Assembly: GCA_012797215.1 (NCBI GenBank)
Contig: JAAZPN010000061.1
Location: 1 to 8,200 of the forward strand
Length of the DNA: 8,200 nucleotides
Origin: Chloroflexota bacterium
GTDB taxonomy: Bacteria; Chloroflexota; Anaerolineae; Anaerolineales; Anaerolineaceae
Direction: 5' to 3'
Shown here: piece after piece, positions 1 to 6,276 of the stretch
Position numbering within the stretch: position 1 is the stretch's first letter
Layout: each line of letters opens with the position of its first letter
The notes under the pieces: generated by a model
What the model was told of the DNA's origin: nothing
Seen by the model: only the letters and a program-made list of their open reading frames with translations
Database searches by the model: none
Made by a program: the position numbers and the translations under genes

Positions 1-423
1 GTGGACAGCCTCAAACTGGCGGCACTGTTGTCCCAATCGCGCTCGCCTGAATTAGACCCATTAGACGTGCTCATCGAAGTGAATGTCAGCGGAGAGGTCA
101 GTAAAGAAGGCTTTGCCGCGCAAACATTGACTGATTGGCAGGGGCTGCTGCTTGTGGTGGATGATATAAGCCGGATGCGAAATCTGCGTCTGCGCGGATT
201 GATGACAATGCCGCCGCTGCAAAGTGAGATGGAGAATAACCGCATGTATTTCCGTAAAACGCGTGAGCTGCTGAACTTCCTGAATGATGCGCGCCCCGCC
301 TTAAAGCTTGGGGAGCTATCCATGGGCACCTCAAGCGATTTTCCTATCGCAATCGAAGAAGGGGCGAGCTTGATTCGCCTTGGTGAGGCAATACTTGGTC
401 CGCGGCCTGCTAAAGAGGGATAA
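1..423 (+). CDS. yggS: YggS/YlmE-family PLP homeostasis protein, 3' part only
   Basis: The family (YggS/PLPBP, COG0325) binds pyridoxal 5'-phosphate in the cytosol and buffers the PLP pool; no enzymatic reaction is established for it. The 140 visible residues match the C-terminal 60% of a protein usually about 230 residues long. VDSLKLA at the start corresponds to the family's internal SVDSxKLA segment, so the GTG at position 1 is an internal valine codon, not a start. Further family segments are the LIEVNVSGEVSKEGF strand (residues 25-39), LRGLMTMPPL (64-73) and the phosphate-binding LSMGTSSDFPIAIEEGA region (106-122), followed by IRLGEAILGPRP. The usual LSMGMSxD reads LSMGTSSD here. The PLP-bearing lysine lies in the missing N-terminus. 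The TAA stop is 6 nt before yggT, so the two genes are probably co-transcribed. Confidence 0.93.
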   Translation: MDSLKLAALLSQSRSPELDPLDVLIEVNVSGEVSKEGFAAQTLTDWQGLLLVVDDISRMRNLRLRGLMTMPPLQSEMENNRMYFRKTRELLNFLNDARPALKLGELSMGTSSDFPIAIEEGASLIRLGEAILGPRPAKEG

Positions 424-429
424 GCAGAT

Positions 430-693
430 ATGACAATCGTATTAAATCTAATCCGCGTTGTTGGTCAAATCCTGAGCCTGTTGGTTATTGCGCATGTTAT
501 AGTGGGTTATGTTCTGCCCTGGGATAATCCTGTCCGCAGAACCCTGGATAAATTCATTTCTCCGCTGCTACGTCCAATTCAAAGCGCGATCAAACCAATT
601 GGCGGCTTCGATTTTTCACCATTAGTTCTAATATTGTTGATTAATGCCTTGGAGTGGCTGCTTTCGGCGCTTGCGCGCGCGATTTTCCGATGA
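430..693 (+). CDS. yggT: YggT/YlmG-family small integral membrane protein
   Basis: This is an 87-residue membrane protein of the YGGT family (PF02325). Relatives are linked to cell division or envelope organisation and, in plastids, to nucleoid distribution; the biochemical role is not settled. There are two hydrophobic helices (about residues 4-28 and 62-85). Between them lies the family signature DNPVRRTLDKFISPLLRPIQ followed by GGFDFSPLV. It is a single-repeat member, as is common for proteins of this length. The ATG is preceded by a purine-rich GAGGGA at 414-419, inside the end of yggS, with 10 nt spacing. In Gram-positive division clusters the order is ylmE-sepF-ylmG; here ylmE (yggS) and ylmG (yggT) are directly adjacent and no sepF lies between them. 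The gene converges on the zinc-ribbon gene. Confidence 0.93.
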   Translation: MTIVLNLIRVVGQILSLLVIAHVIVGYVLPWDNPVRRTLDKFISPLLRPIQSAIKPIGGFDFSPLVLILLINALEWLLSALARAIFR

Positions 694-698
694 AAAAA

Positions 699-1400
699 TC
701 AGGCTTTGTAAAGGATTCTTCCGCAGGTTTTGCAACGCAGTAGGGTGTTAGCTGAGCGCACCGCTTGCATATCGCGCGGGGAAAGTTCTACGCCGCAGGC
801 TTCGCAGCCGTCATCTACAATCGCCGCGACTGCCTTCCCCCCTTTTGTTCTAAGCAAGCTTTCGTACTGACTCACGATATCTGCTGGCAGTGTTTGGGTA
901 AGAGCTGCGCGTTGGGCGTTTAAGTTGTCCATTTCAGCTGTCAAATTTCCGCGCTCCCCTGCAAGCATGGAGTTTTCGGTGGCTTTTTGGTTCACTGCGC
1001 TTTGGTAGGCCTGTTCAGATTCCGTTAACGTTTTTTGCGCCTCTTCCTGCTCCATTAGCGCTTGAAAATGCGCGTCTTCCAGCTTTTGGATAGTGCGCTT
1101 GAGCGCTTCGCTTTCGGCCTGTAGGTCCTGCAATTCCTTGGGATTGCGTATTTTGCCGCCAAACAGCTGAACCTGGTTGAGTTCAAGTTTCAAGCGTTTC
1201 TCGGATGTCTCTGACGCGATTTTGTTTGTCTGGGATTGTTTTACCGCAAGGTCCTCTTCCGCCAACTTTTTTTCGTGTAACTTGGCTTTGACTAATTCAT
1301 CAGCATTCAGGATAGCTTCTATCTGGGCCAGTCGTTTGGTGATTTTCTGGCGCTGAGTATCGAGAGTCTGCAGGCGAAAAAGGCTGAATGGAAGATTCAT
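699..1400 (-). CDS. Coiled-coil protein with C-terminal C4 zinc ribbon (COG1579-type)
   Basis: The protein has 233 residues. About residues 10-180 are charged, heptad-like and rich in Glu, Lys, Gln and Leu, predicting a long helical hairpin. The end is a zinc ribbon with CEAC at 199-202 and CKTC at 223-226, giving four cysteine ligands. This is the architecture of the COG1579 / zf-RING_7 (PF02591) family, called predicted nucleic-acid-binding; Helicobacter HP0958 (FlgZ), which binds RpoN and flaA mRNA, is the best-studied relative. The role here is unknown. The segment ELNQVQLFGGKIRNPKELQ (about residues 73-91) resembles the conserved core of the family. The ATG at 1400-1398 has an AGGAG motif (complement of 1404-1408) 3 nt upstream, a tight but clear ribosome site. 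Transcription is divergent from mreB. The stop at 699-701 lies 5 bp from the yggT stop. Confidence 0.88.
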   Translation of the reverse strand: MNLPFSLFRLQTLDTQRQKITKRLAQIEAILNADELVKAKLHEKKLAEEDLAVKQSQTNKIASETSEKRLKLELNQVQLFGGKIRNPKELQDLQAESEALKRTIQKLEDAHFQALMEQEEAQKTLTESEQAYQSAVNQKATENSMLAGERGNLTAEMDNLNAQRAALTQTLPADIVSQYESLLRTKGGKAVAAIVDDGCEACGVELSPRDMQAVRSANTLLRCKTCGRILYKA

Positions 1401-1442
1401 AGGCTCCTAAACTTGGTAAAGAACGCGGCAAATTTCAATATT

Positions 1443-1451
1443 ATTGTAACA
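1443..1451 (-). promoter_or_regulatory. Predicted promoter (extended -10) of the zinc-ribbon gene
   Basis: Read on the minus strand, this is TGTTACAAT: a TACAAT -10 hexamer (complement of 1443-1448) with the TGn extension. No good -35 lies 17 bp upstream (CCAATA, complement of 1466-1471), as expected for an extended -10 promoter. Transcription would begin near 1436, giving a leader of about 35 nt before the AGGAG and ATG. Inferred from sequence only. Confidence 0.5.
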
Positions 1452-1486
1452 CCTACCAGCCTGTTTATTGGGAATATTGAGAAAAC

Positions 1487-1514
1487 TGACATTAAGTCTT
1501 TGAGGACAATGTTA
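1487..1514. repeat. Bulged inverted repeat in the mreB upstream region
   Basis: ACATT (1489-1493) pairs with AATGT (1508-1512), and GTC (1496-1498) with GAC (1505-1507), around a 6-nt loop; AA at 1494-1495 bulges out. As RNA the stem could gain U1487-A1514 and G1488-U1513. There is no T-tract, so it does not look like an intrinsic terminator. It could be a protein site or chance; not recognised as a known element. Confidence 0.3.
1498..1506 (+). repeat. 9-bp direct repeat CTTTGAGGA, copy 1
   Basis: An exact CTTTGAGGA that recurs at 1564-1572, 66 bp downstream. This copy spans the loop and inner stem of the 1487-1514 hairpin. The pair may be a regulator site, though a 9-mer repeat can occur by chance. 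Confidence 0.35.
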
Positions 1515-1557
1515 ATCAAGGTTGTAAGAATGCCTCTTAGGGGTGGGACTTGAGCCA

Positions 1558-1574
1558 CTTCCACTTTGAGGAAG
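1558..1574. repeat. Small perfect hairpin in the mreB upstream region
   Basis: CTTCC (1558-1562) is the inverse complement of GGAAG (1570-1574) with a 7-nt loop. It is short and lacks a T-tract. It overlaps the second CTTTGAGGA copy, so both copies of that repeat coincide with dyad symmetry. Confidence 0.25.
1564..1572 (+). repeat. 9-bp direct repeat CTTTGAGGA, copy 2
   Basis: Second exact copy of the 9-mer at 1498-1506. Here it spans the loop and right arm of the 1558-1574 hairpin. It lies about 100 bp upstream of the mreB -10 element. Confidence 0.35.
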
Positions 1575-1620
1575 CATCAATCAGGTTCAAAAGTTCCTGG
1601 AAGATAGAAATATTTAACCG

Positions 1621-1640
1621 TTATCCTAACAAGTTGATAA
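1621..1640. promoter_or_regulatory. Gapped palindrome, candidate operator upstream of the mreB promoter
   Basis: TTATC at 1621-1625 is mirrored by GATAA at 1636-1640, and inside these AAC (1628-1630) is mirrored by GTT (1633-1635). This gives eight matched pairs with a CT bulge in the left arm and an AA centre. It ends about 45 bp upstream of the predicted mreB transcription start, a place typical of an activator or repressor site. The cognate regulator is unknown. Confidence 0.3.
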
Positions 1641-1670
1641 GTGTCGGGGCAAGTTGCCAGATTCTGAATA

Positions 1671-1679
1671 TGATATAAT
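1671..1679 (+). promoter_or_regulatory. Predicted promoter of the mreB operon (consensus extended -10)
   Basis: TGATATAAT is a perfect TATAAT hexamer (1674-1679) with the TGn extension. The hexamer at 17-bp spacing (1651-1656, AAGTTG) is a poor -35. TTGCCA at 1654-1659 looks better, but its 14-bp spacer is too short. Extended -10 promoters tolerate weak -35 boxes. Predicted start near 1686, leaving a leader of about 40 nt. This is the only strong promoter seen for the six-gene operon. Confidence 0.65.
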
Positions 1680-1692
1680 TTACATATTAACC

Positions 1693-1737
1693 ATGCACAT
1701 CTTCCATGTAATGGAGAAACAACAACTTGGCTTTTAA
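1693..1737 (+). other. Short upstream reading frame overlapping the mreB start
   Basis: An ATG at 1693 opens a 14-codon frame, MHIFHVMEKQQLGF, with a second in-frame ATG at 1711. It ends at TAA 1735-1737, 11 nt past the first base of mreB, in a different frame. No Shine-Dalgarno precedes 1693, but the predicted transcript would begin only about 7 nt before it, so near-leaderless initiation is conceivable. An ATG-TAA start-stop pair at 1706-1711 lies in the mreB frame. It could couple translation to the TTG start; it may equally be untranslated. Confidence 0.25.
1713..1716 (+). promoter_or_regulatory. Ribosome binding site fixing the TTG start of mreB
   Basis: GGAG lies 10 nt before TTG 1727. 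The only ATG upstream in the mreB frame (1706) is followed at once by TAA, so mreB cannot begin earlier, and this site makes the TTG the best start. CCAT (1704-1707) and ATGG (1711-1714) could form a 4-bp stem over the GG, a weak possible brake. Confidence 0.55.
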
Positions 1738-2803
1738 TCCGATAAATTGGCTGTTAGGTTTATTTTCGCTGGATATTGGAATTGACCTGGGCACAGCCAA
1801 TACGCTTGTTAATGTAAAAGGAAAAGGAATCGTCATTAACGAACCTTCGTGGGTGGCGATTGACAAACGCACCCGCGAACCCCTGAAGATTGGCGCTGCC
1901 GCTAAGGCGATGGTCGGACGCGCGCCTGCCAACGTGGTCACTCTGCGGCCTCTGCGCGACGGCGTCATCTCAGAATACGATATCACCCAGGCGATGTTGG
2001 AGTATTTCATCGGCCGGGCCCACCAACACAGCATTGTTCCTTTCCCGCGACCGCGCGTAGTGGTTGGGATTCCATCTGGCGCGACTGAAGTGGAAAAGCG
2101 CGCGGTTTACGACGCGGCTATGGCAGCCGGCGCGCGTGAAGCGTACATGATACACGAACCCGCCGCGGCCGCTATTGGCGCCGGGCTTCCGGTAAACGAC
2201 GGCAACGGCAATATGATTGTGGACATTGGCGGCGGCACGACGGAAGTCGCGGTCATCTCGATGGGCGGTATCGTCATATCGCGTTCCTTACGGGTGGCTG
2301 GTGATGAGTTGGATCAGGATATCATCGAGTATTTGCGCAGCAAATACAACTTGTTTATTGGTGAACAGATGGCGGAGAAAGTCAAAATTGCCATTGGTTC
2401 AGCTTATCCGCTGAAGGAAGAGAAAACCGTGGACGTGCGCGGTCGCAACCTGATCACGGGTTTGCCGGAAGCAATCGAAATCTCTTCCGTTGAAATCCGT
2501 GAAGCGCTTTCATCATCGGTGCAGGTGATTATTGATACCATCAAAGATGCCCTGGACGAATCTCCACCCGAAATTCTCTCGGACTTAATGGACAACGGCA
2601 TTTGCCTGGCAGGCGGCATGTCACAACTGCAAGGACTCACTGAGCGTGTGTCCAACGAAGTCCGGGTGCGGGTATGGCGCGCGGAAGACCCAATGACCTG
2701 CGTCGCGAGAGGCGCCGGGATCGTCCTGGATAACCTGGAAGAGTATGAGCAGCTGCTGGTAGGGATTGAGCGGGATCCATACACGAGCTTCAACAAGGGC
2801 TAA
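1727..2803 (+). CDS. mreB: Rod-shape-determining actin homologue MreB
   Basis: MreB is an ATP-binding bacterial actin that forms membrane-attached antiparallel filaments and orients the elongasome. At 358 residues it is slightly longer than the usual 330-350. A short amphipathic/hydrophobic start (NWLLGLFSL, residues 7-15) suits membrane binding. Phosphate-1 motif DLGTANT is at 20-26, the conserved INEPSWVAID strand follows, phosphate-2 motif DIGGGTTE is at 166-173, and the adenosine motif LAGGMSQLQGL begins at residue 294. HEPAAAAIGAGLPV just before phosphate-2 is a family hallmark. The start is TTG at 1727, since no in-frame ATG upstream is usable and GGAG sits 10 nt before it. It leads the mreBCD-mrdA-minC-rodA operon behind an extended -10 promoter. 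It is highly conserved with no missing motif. Confidence 0.98.
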   Translation: MAFNPINWLLGLFSLDIGIDLGTANTLVNVKGKGIVINEPSWVAIDKRTREPLKIGAAAKAMVGRAPANVVTLRPLRDGVISEYDITQAMLEYFIGRAHQHSIVPFPRPRVVVGIPSGATEVEKRAVYDAAMAAGAREAYMIHEPAAAAIGAGLPVNDGNGNMIVDIGGGTTEVAVISMGGIVISRSLRVAGDELDQDIIEYLRSKYNLFIGEQMAEKVKIAIGSAYPLKEEKTVDVRGRNLITGLPEAIEISSVEIREALSSSVQVIIDTIKDALDESPPEILSDLMDNGICLAGGMSQLQGLTERVSNEVRVRVWRAEDPMTCVARGAGIVLDNLEEYEQLLVGIERDPYTSFNKG

Positions 2804-2842
2804 TCTTACTGCCGTCAGGCAAAGCTTAACCAATCCAATAAA

Positions 2843-3679
2843 ATGCGCAATTTGTTCACATCCGGCAATATTAGAAATTTCATCATCCTCTTGGTGGTGG
2901 CTGGCATCCTGCTGCTGGCTGTTTCGGGGTATCTGACGCCAGTTTTCAGCCTGACTTTCAGTCCGCTTATTTCAACGCAAAGTTGGCTTTCGCAGCGTTA
3001 TCTTGCTATAAGGGATTTTTTCACTTCCCCACGCGATATGGCCAGCCTGCGGGAACGCAATGCTCAGCTGGAAAACGAAGTTTCGCAGCTGCAGAGCCAA
3101 ATCGTGGAACTGCAGGAAAACCTGAGCCAGGCGCAGATACTCTACACGCTGCTGGATTTCGCGCGCACTAACCCACAGCATGAGTACACGGCCGCGACGG
3201 TGATAGGCCGGGAAATCAGTCCTTACTACCAGTACATTATCATTGATAAAGGCTCCAACCAAGGTATTATGCATGGGATGCCGGTGGTCACCCAGCAAGG
3301 TCTGGTTGGCCGCATAGACGCGGTCGTCGCGAACGCCTCGCGCGTCCAACTCATCAGCGATGCTGAATCGGTGGTTAATATTCATCTTCAAAACGCCAAG
3401 GTGGAAGGGCAAATCGTCGGGTCAATTACAGGTGAAATCAGCCTGGAAATGATTCCACAGGACGCGGAGATACAAATTGGCGATGTGCTACTGACATCCG
3501 GACTTGGCGGTAATTATCCTCCGAACATATTTGTCGGCCAGGTGCTTAGCATGCAAAGTCAGCAGAACCGTTTGTTCCAATCCGGTTCGGTCCAATCGAT
3601 TGTGGATTTTTCTGCGCTAAGCGCGGTTTTGATAATCACGAACTTTGAAGCGGTGGACATCACACCCTTGATTCCCTGA
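2843..3679 (+). CDS. mreC: Rod-shape-determining protein MreC
   Basis: MreC is a bitopic scaffold that links cytoplasmic MreB to extracytoplasmic PBP2 and activates it. The 278 residues show a short cytoplasmic start, one membrane helix at about 13-33, a coiled coil at about 66-105 (SLRERNAQLENEVSQLQSQI), and two beta-barrel-like domains to the end. TAATVIGREISPYYQYIIIDKG (116-137) and GDVLLTSGLGGNYPPNIFVGQV (213-234) are the recognisable MreC core segments. The mreB-mreC gap is 39 nt and contains no good Shine-Dalgarno near the ATG; the nearest AGG is about 25 nt away, so initiation may be inefficient or helped by arriving ribosomes. The ATG at 2843 is chosen because it gives a complete membrane anchor. 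Confidence 0.96.
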   Translation: MRNLFTSGNIRNFIILLVVAGILLLAVSGYLTPVFSLTFSPLISTQSWLSQRYLAIRDFFTSPRDMASLRERNAQLENEVSQLQSQIVELQENLSQAQILYTLLDFARTNPQHEYTAATVIGREISPYYQYIIIDKGSNQGIMHGMPVVTQQGLVGRIDAVVANASRVQLISDAESVVNIHLQNAKVEGQIVGSITGEISLEMIPQDAEIQIGDVLLTSGLGGNYPPNIFVGQVLSMQSQQNRLFQSGSVQSIVDFSALSAVLIITNFEAVDITPLIP

Positions 3680-3687
3680 GAGACGGC

Positions 3688-4191
3688 ATGGCTTTCTACT
3701 TTTCCAGCAGCATTGGCTTCATCATCGCCATCATGCTACAGATGGGTGTTTTTAGCCGGGCGGGGTTGTTTTCTGGCACAGCAGATGTGGTTCTGCTTTT
3801 TCTGGCTGCCTGGAGTCTGCATCAACGCCAAAAATACAGCTGGATTCTTGTGGTAATATTTGGCCTGATACTTAGCTCCATCTCGGCCTCGCCCGCGCTC
3901 TTGTATCTGATTGTTTATCTTACAGTTTTCCTTGCGGCGATGCGTCTGCAGACTGGATTCTGGCAAAGTCCGCTTTTATCGATGTTTTTATTAGTCTTTT
4001 TTGGCACCTTCCTTGAGCATGGCGTTCAGGTATTGGGGCTGTTTGCGCAAGGAGTTTCACTCTCTATGGGTGAAATCTTCTCGCAAATTTTGCTGCCCAG
4101 CGTCTTGCTCAACATGCTGCTGACGATACCAGTACACGCGTTGGTTCAGGAGTTATTCCGGAACCTCGCCCCGATGAGAACAGAGATATGA
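3688..4191 (+). CDS. mreD: Rod-shape-determining membrane protein MreD
   Basis: MreD is the polytopic partner of MreC in the elongasome. This is a 167-residue, very hydrophobic protein with five or six predicted helices, a normal length for the family. Sequence conservation in MreD is low. The assignment rests on position after mreC, size, topology, the GTADVVLLFLAAWSL segment (about residues 30-44), which matches the conserved Asp-containing second helix, and the C-terminal LPSVLLNMLLTIPVHAL helix (136-152), which matches the family's PxxxxN-type end. The start lies 8 nt after the mreC stop, with GAGAGA at 3678-3683 as ribosome site. The TGA stop overlaps the next ATG (ATGA at 4188-4191), implying translational coupling to PBP2. 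Confidence 0.92.
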   Translation: MAFYFSSSIGFIIAIMLQMGVFSRAGLFSGTADVVLLFLAAWSLHQRQKYSWILVVIFGLILSSISASPALLYLIVYLTVFLAAMRLQTGFWQSPLLSMFLLVFFGTFLEHGVQVLGLFAQGVSLSMGEIFSQILLPSVLLNMLLTIPVHALVQELFRNLAPMRTEI

Positions 4192-6263
4192 ACAACAACC
4201 AATTTGAAAAACCGACTATTAACCACTCCCGCATTCGTTGGGTAATCATTCTGGTTGGGTTGGTAGTTGGGTATTATGTCTTTCAGTTGTTCACATACCA
4301 AATCGTGAACGGCGCGGTATACCGCGCCCAGGCGGAAGATAATCGCACTACAGAAATCAGTGACCCAACCCAGCGGGGAATTATCTACGACCGCAATGGT
4401 GTTGTCCTGGCGCGCAACGAACCGGCCTACAACATCACAGTCACTCCCGCGCGCTTGCCCGAGTCTGATGGAGAACTGCGCAGGATTTACTCCCAGCTTT
4501 CAGAACTTCTCAATATTCCGGTCAGCAACGGCGTGGTAGACGCGGTTACCGCGGCCAGTTTTTCGCCCTGCAACACGACTTTGGGAATTGAACAAATTGT
4601 TTACATCGCGGATACCAACTGGCCTTTCAACGCCACACGTCTCAGCTGCGATGTCACAAAGGAAATCGCCATGGCTGTCAAGGAAAAGGCGATGGATTGG
4701 CCGGGCATTGATGTGGAAATTGAATCGGTCCGGGTTTATCCAACCGGAAACCTGACCGCGGAAGTGGTTGGTTTTCTGGGACCTGTGCCGGAAGTGTTGG
4801 TCGATTACTACACAGAACTTGGATTTGTAGCTGGCAGAGATAAGGTTGGCTACGCTGGCGTGGAAAGCACCATGCAGGATGTGTTGGGCGGAACGAACGG
4901 CAAGCGCGTGGTCGAGGTTACCGTTGGTGGCGAGATCGTTCGCAACCTGGAAGAACCGATTGACCCGATCCCAGGCCAGAATATCTATCTCACGATAGAC
5001 TCCCGCTTGCAATCTGTGGCACGGGACGCGTTAAAAATGAATCTGGAATACTGGAACCGTCACGTGGGATATATATTGAGCACCAGCGGATCGGTCGTCG
5101 CATTAAACGCCAAGACTGGCGAGGTGCTGGCAATGGTTTCGTATCCGAATTTTGAAAACAATCGCATGTCCAAAGGTATTCCTGGCTATTACTATGAGCA
5201 GCTGACCCAGGACCAAGCGAAACCGTTGGTCAACCAGGCAATTTCCGCGGAACTCCCCCCGGGTTCGGTCTTTAAACTGGTATCAGCATTAGGCATTCTA
5301 AACGAAGGAGTGGTGACACCGGAATATACCGTGGACGACCCCGGCACAATTTCCCTTGTCCAAAAGTTCTACCAAAACGACCCCGGCAGTTTGCAAACCT
5401 ACTACTGCTGGGACCGCGCAGGGCATGGGCCAGTAGACTATTTGCACGGCATTGCCTGGTCATGCAATACATATTGGTACAAAGTGACCGGTGGTTATGG
5501 GACTGAAATTGCGGGTAACGGGCTTGGCATTTGGCGTTTGGGCACCTACGCGCGCGCACTGGGCTACGGCGCGCTGACTGGGATTGAATTGCCCGGCGAG
5601 ACCGATGGTTTAATCCCGGACCCGACCTGGAAGCGCTTGAGCCAGGGAGAAAACTGGGCAACTGGCGATACCTACCTCGCAGCCGTGGGGCAGGGGTATG
5701 TGCTCTCCACGCCGCTGCAAGTGGTTCACTCTATCGCGACCATCGCGAATGATGGCAAACTGATGAAAGTTTCACTTATCAGCAAAATTGAGGCCGCGGA
5801 CGGCACTATCACGCAGCAGTTTGAGCCCACAATGTTGTGGGATATCACCAAGGACCCAAAAATCGAGGTCTATAATGACAATATTCCGACTGGTGAGCTA
5901 AAAACCGTACAGCCCTGGGTGATTGAATTGGCCAAGAAGGGGATGGAAATGGTCACGCAAACTGGCGGCACCGCCGCGTATGAGTTTACTGGGGATACAA
6001 ACAAAGTTGCGGGAAAAACTGGCACAGCTGAGTACTGTGATGACTTCGCATTGGCAAACCAATTGTGCGGCGTCGGGATTGGTGGTTGGCCTGCGCACGC
6101 TTGGTTTGTGGGGTACGCTCCTTATGATGATCCTGAGATTGTAGTAGTGGCTTTTGCGTACAATGGCAAGGAAGGCTCCACGTTGGCAGCGCCGATTGTG
6201 CGCAAAGTTATCGAATCATACTTCGGACTAAAAGCCGCGGACGCGGATAACCTGGGGTATTAA
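4188..6263 (+). CDS. mrdA: Penicillin-binding protein 2 (elongation-specific class B transpeptidase)
   Basis: This class B PBP cross-links peptidoglycan with RodA during side-wall growth. Of its 691 residues, a short cytoplasmic tail leads to one membrane helix (about 17-36), then the pedestal/dimerisation domain (opening with RGIIYDRNGVVLA, 63-75) and the transpeptidase domain (from about 270). Active-site motifs are SVFK (Ser360 nucleophile, Lys363), SCN (425-427) and KTGT (610-613). The protein has exactly six cysteines (128, 154, 407, 426, 617, 627), all predicted outside the membrane. C407, H413 and C426 have the spacing of ligands reported for a PBP2 zinc site. C617 and C627 bracket an insertion after KTGTAE. 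The length is somewhat above the 630-650 of proteobacterial PBP2. The start overlaps the mreD stop by 4 nt. FtsI-like function is less likely, given the mre context and rodA partner. Confidence 0.96.
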   Translation: MNNNQFEKPTINHSRIRWVIILVGLVVGYYVFQLFTYQIVNGAVYRAQAEDNRTTEISDPTQRGIIYDRNGVVLARNEPAYNITVTPARLPESDGELRRIYSQLSELLNIPVSNGVVDAVTAASFSPCNTTLGIEQIVYIADTNWPFNATRLSCDVTKEIAMAVKEKAMDWPGIDVEIESVRVYPTGNLTAEVVGFLGPVPEVLVDYYTELGFVAGRDKVGYAGVESTMQDVLGGTNGKRVVEVTVGGEIVRNLEEPIDPIPGQNIYLTIDSRLQSVARDALKMNLEYWNRHVGYILSTSGSVVALNAKTGEVLAMVSYPNFENNRMSKGIPGYYYEQLTQDQAKPLVNQAISAELPPGSVFKLVSALGILNEGVVTPEYTVDDPGTISLVQKFYQNDPGSLQTYYCWDRAGHGPVDYLHGIAWSCNTYWYKVTGGYGTEIAGNGLGIWRLGTYARALGYGALTGIELPGETDGLIPDPTWKRLSQGENWATGDTYLAAVGQGYVLSTPLQVVHSIATIANDGKLMKVSLISKIEAADGTITQQFEPTMLWDITKDPKIEVYNDNIPTGELKTVQPWVIELAKKGMEMVTQTGGTAAYEFTGDTNKVAGKTGTAEYCDDFALANQLCGVGIGGWPAHAWFVGYAPYDDPEIVVVAFAYNGKEGSTLAAPIVRKVIESYFGLKAADADNLGY

Positions 6264-6276
6264 TCTGGGCGACTCC

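Larger units (their letters stand above)
1401..1726. other. Divergent intergenic region between the zinc-ribbon gene and mreB
   Basis: This 326-bp stretch is AT-richer than its neighbours and has no convincing gene. It holds a minus-strand promoter near 1443-1451 and a plus-strand promoter at 1671-1679. Between them lie a bulged hairpin (1487-1514), a simple hairpin (1558-1574), a 9-bp direct repeat (1498-1506 and 1564-1572) and a gapped palindrome (1621-1640). It is the only sizeable non-coding stretch in the window, so the main control of the elongation operon presumably sits here. Confidence 0.85.

Noticed and set aside
681..700. Intrinsic terminator between yggT and the zinc-ribbon gene
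   Set aside because: The stem is almost all A-T and no T-run follows on either strand, so it would not be stable enough to act as a Rho-independent terminator.
1654..1679. TTGCCA as the -35 box of the mreB promoter
   Set aside because: Only 14 bp separate it from TATAAT, below the usable 16-19 bp. The TGn extension explains the promoter better.
1687..2034. 115-codon minus-strand frame starting in mreB and running through the mreB promoter side
   Set aside because: It is antisense to the most conserved part of MreB, ends in the leader and has no family features.
2404..2796. 130-codon minus-strand frame inside mreB
   Set aside because: Ser/Arg/Thr-rich low-quality translation opposite conserved MreB motifs; a shadow frame.
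4500..5012. 170-codon open frame on the minus strand within the PBP2 gene
   Set aside because: It is antisense to a well-conserved pedestal domain, has no recognisable motifs and no ribosome site, and is explained by codon bias of the plus-strand gene.
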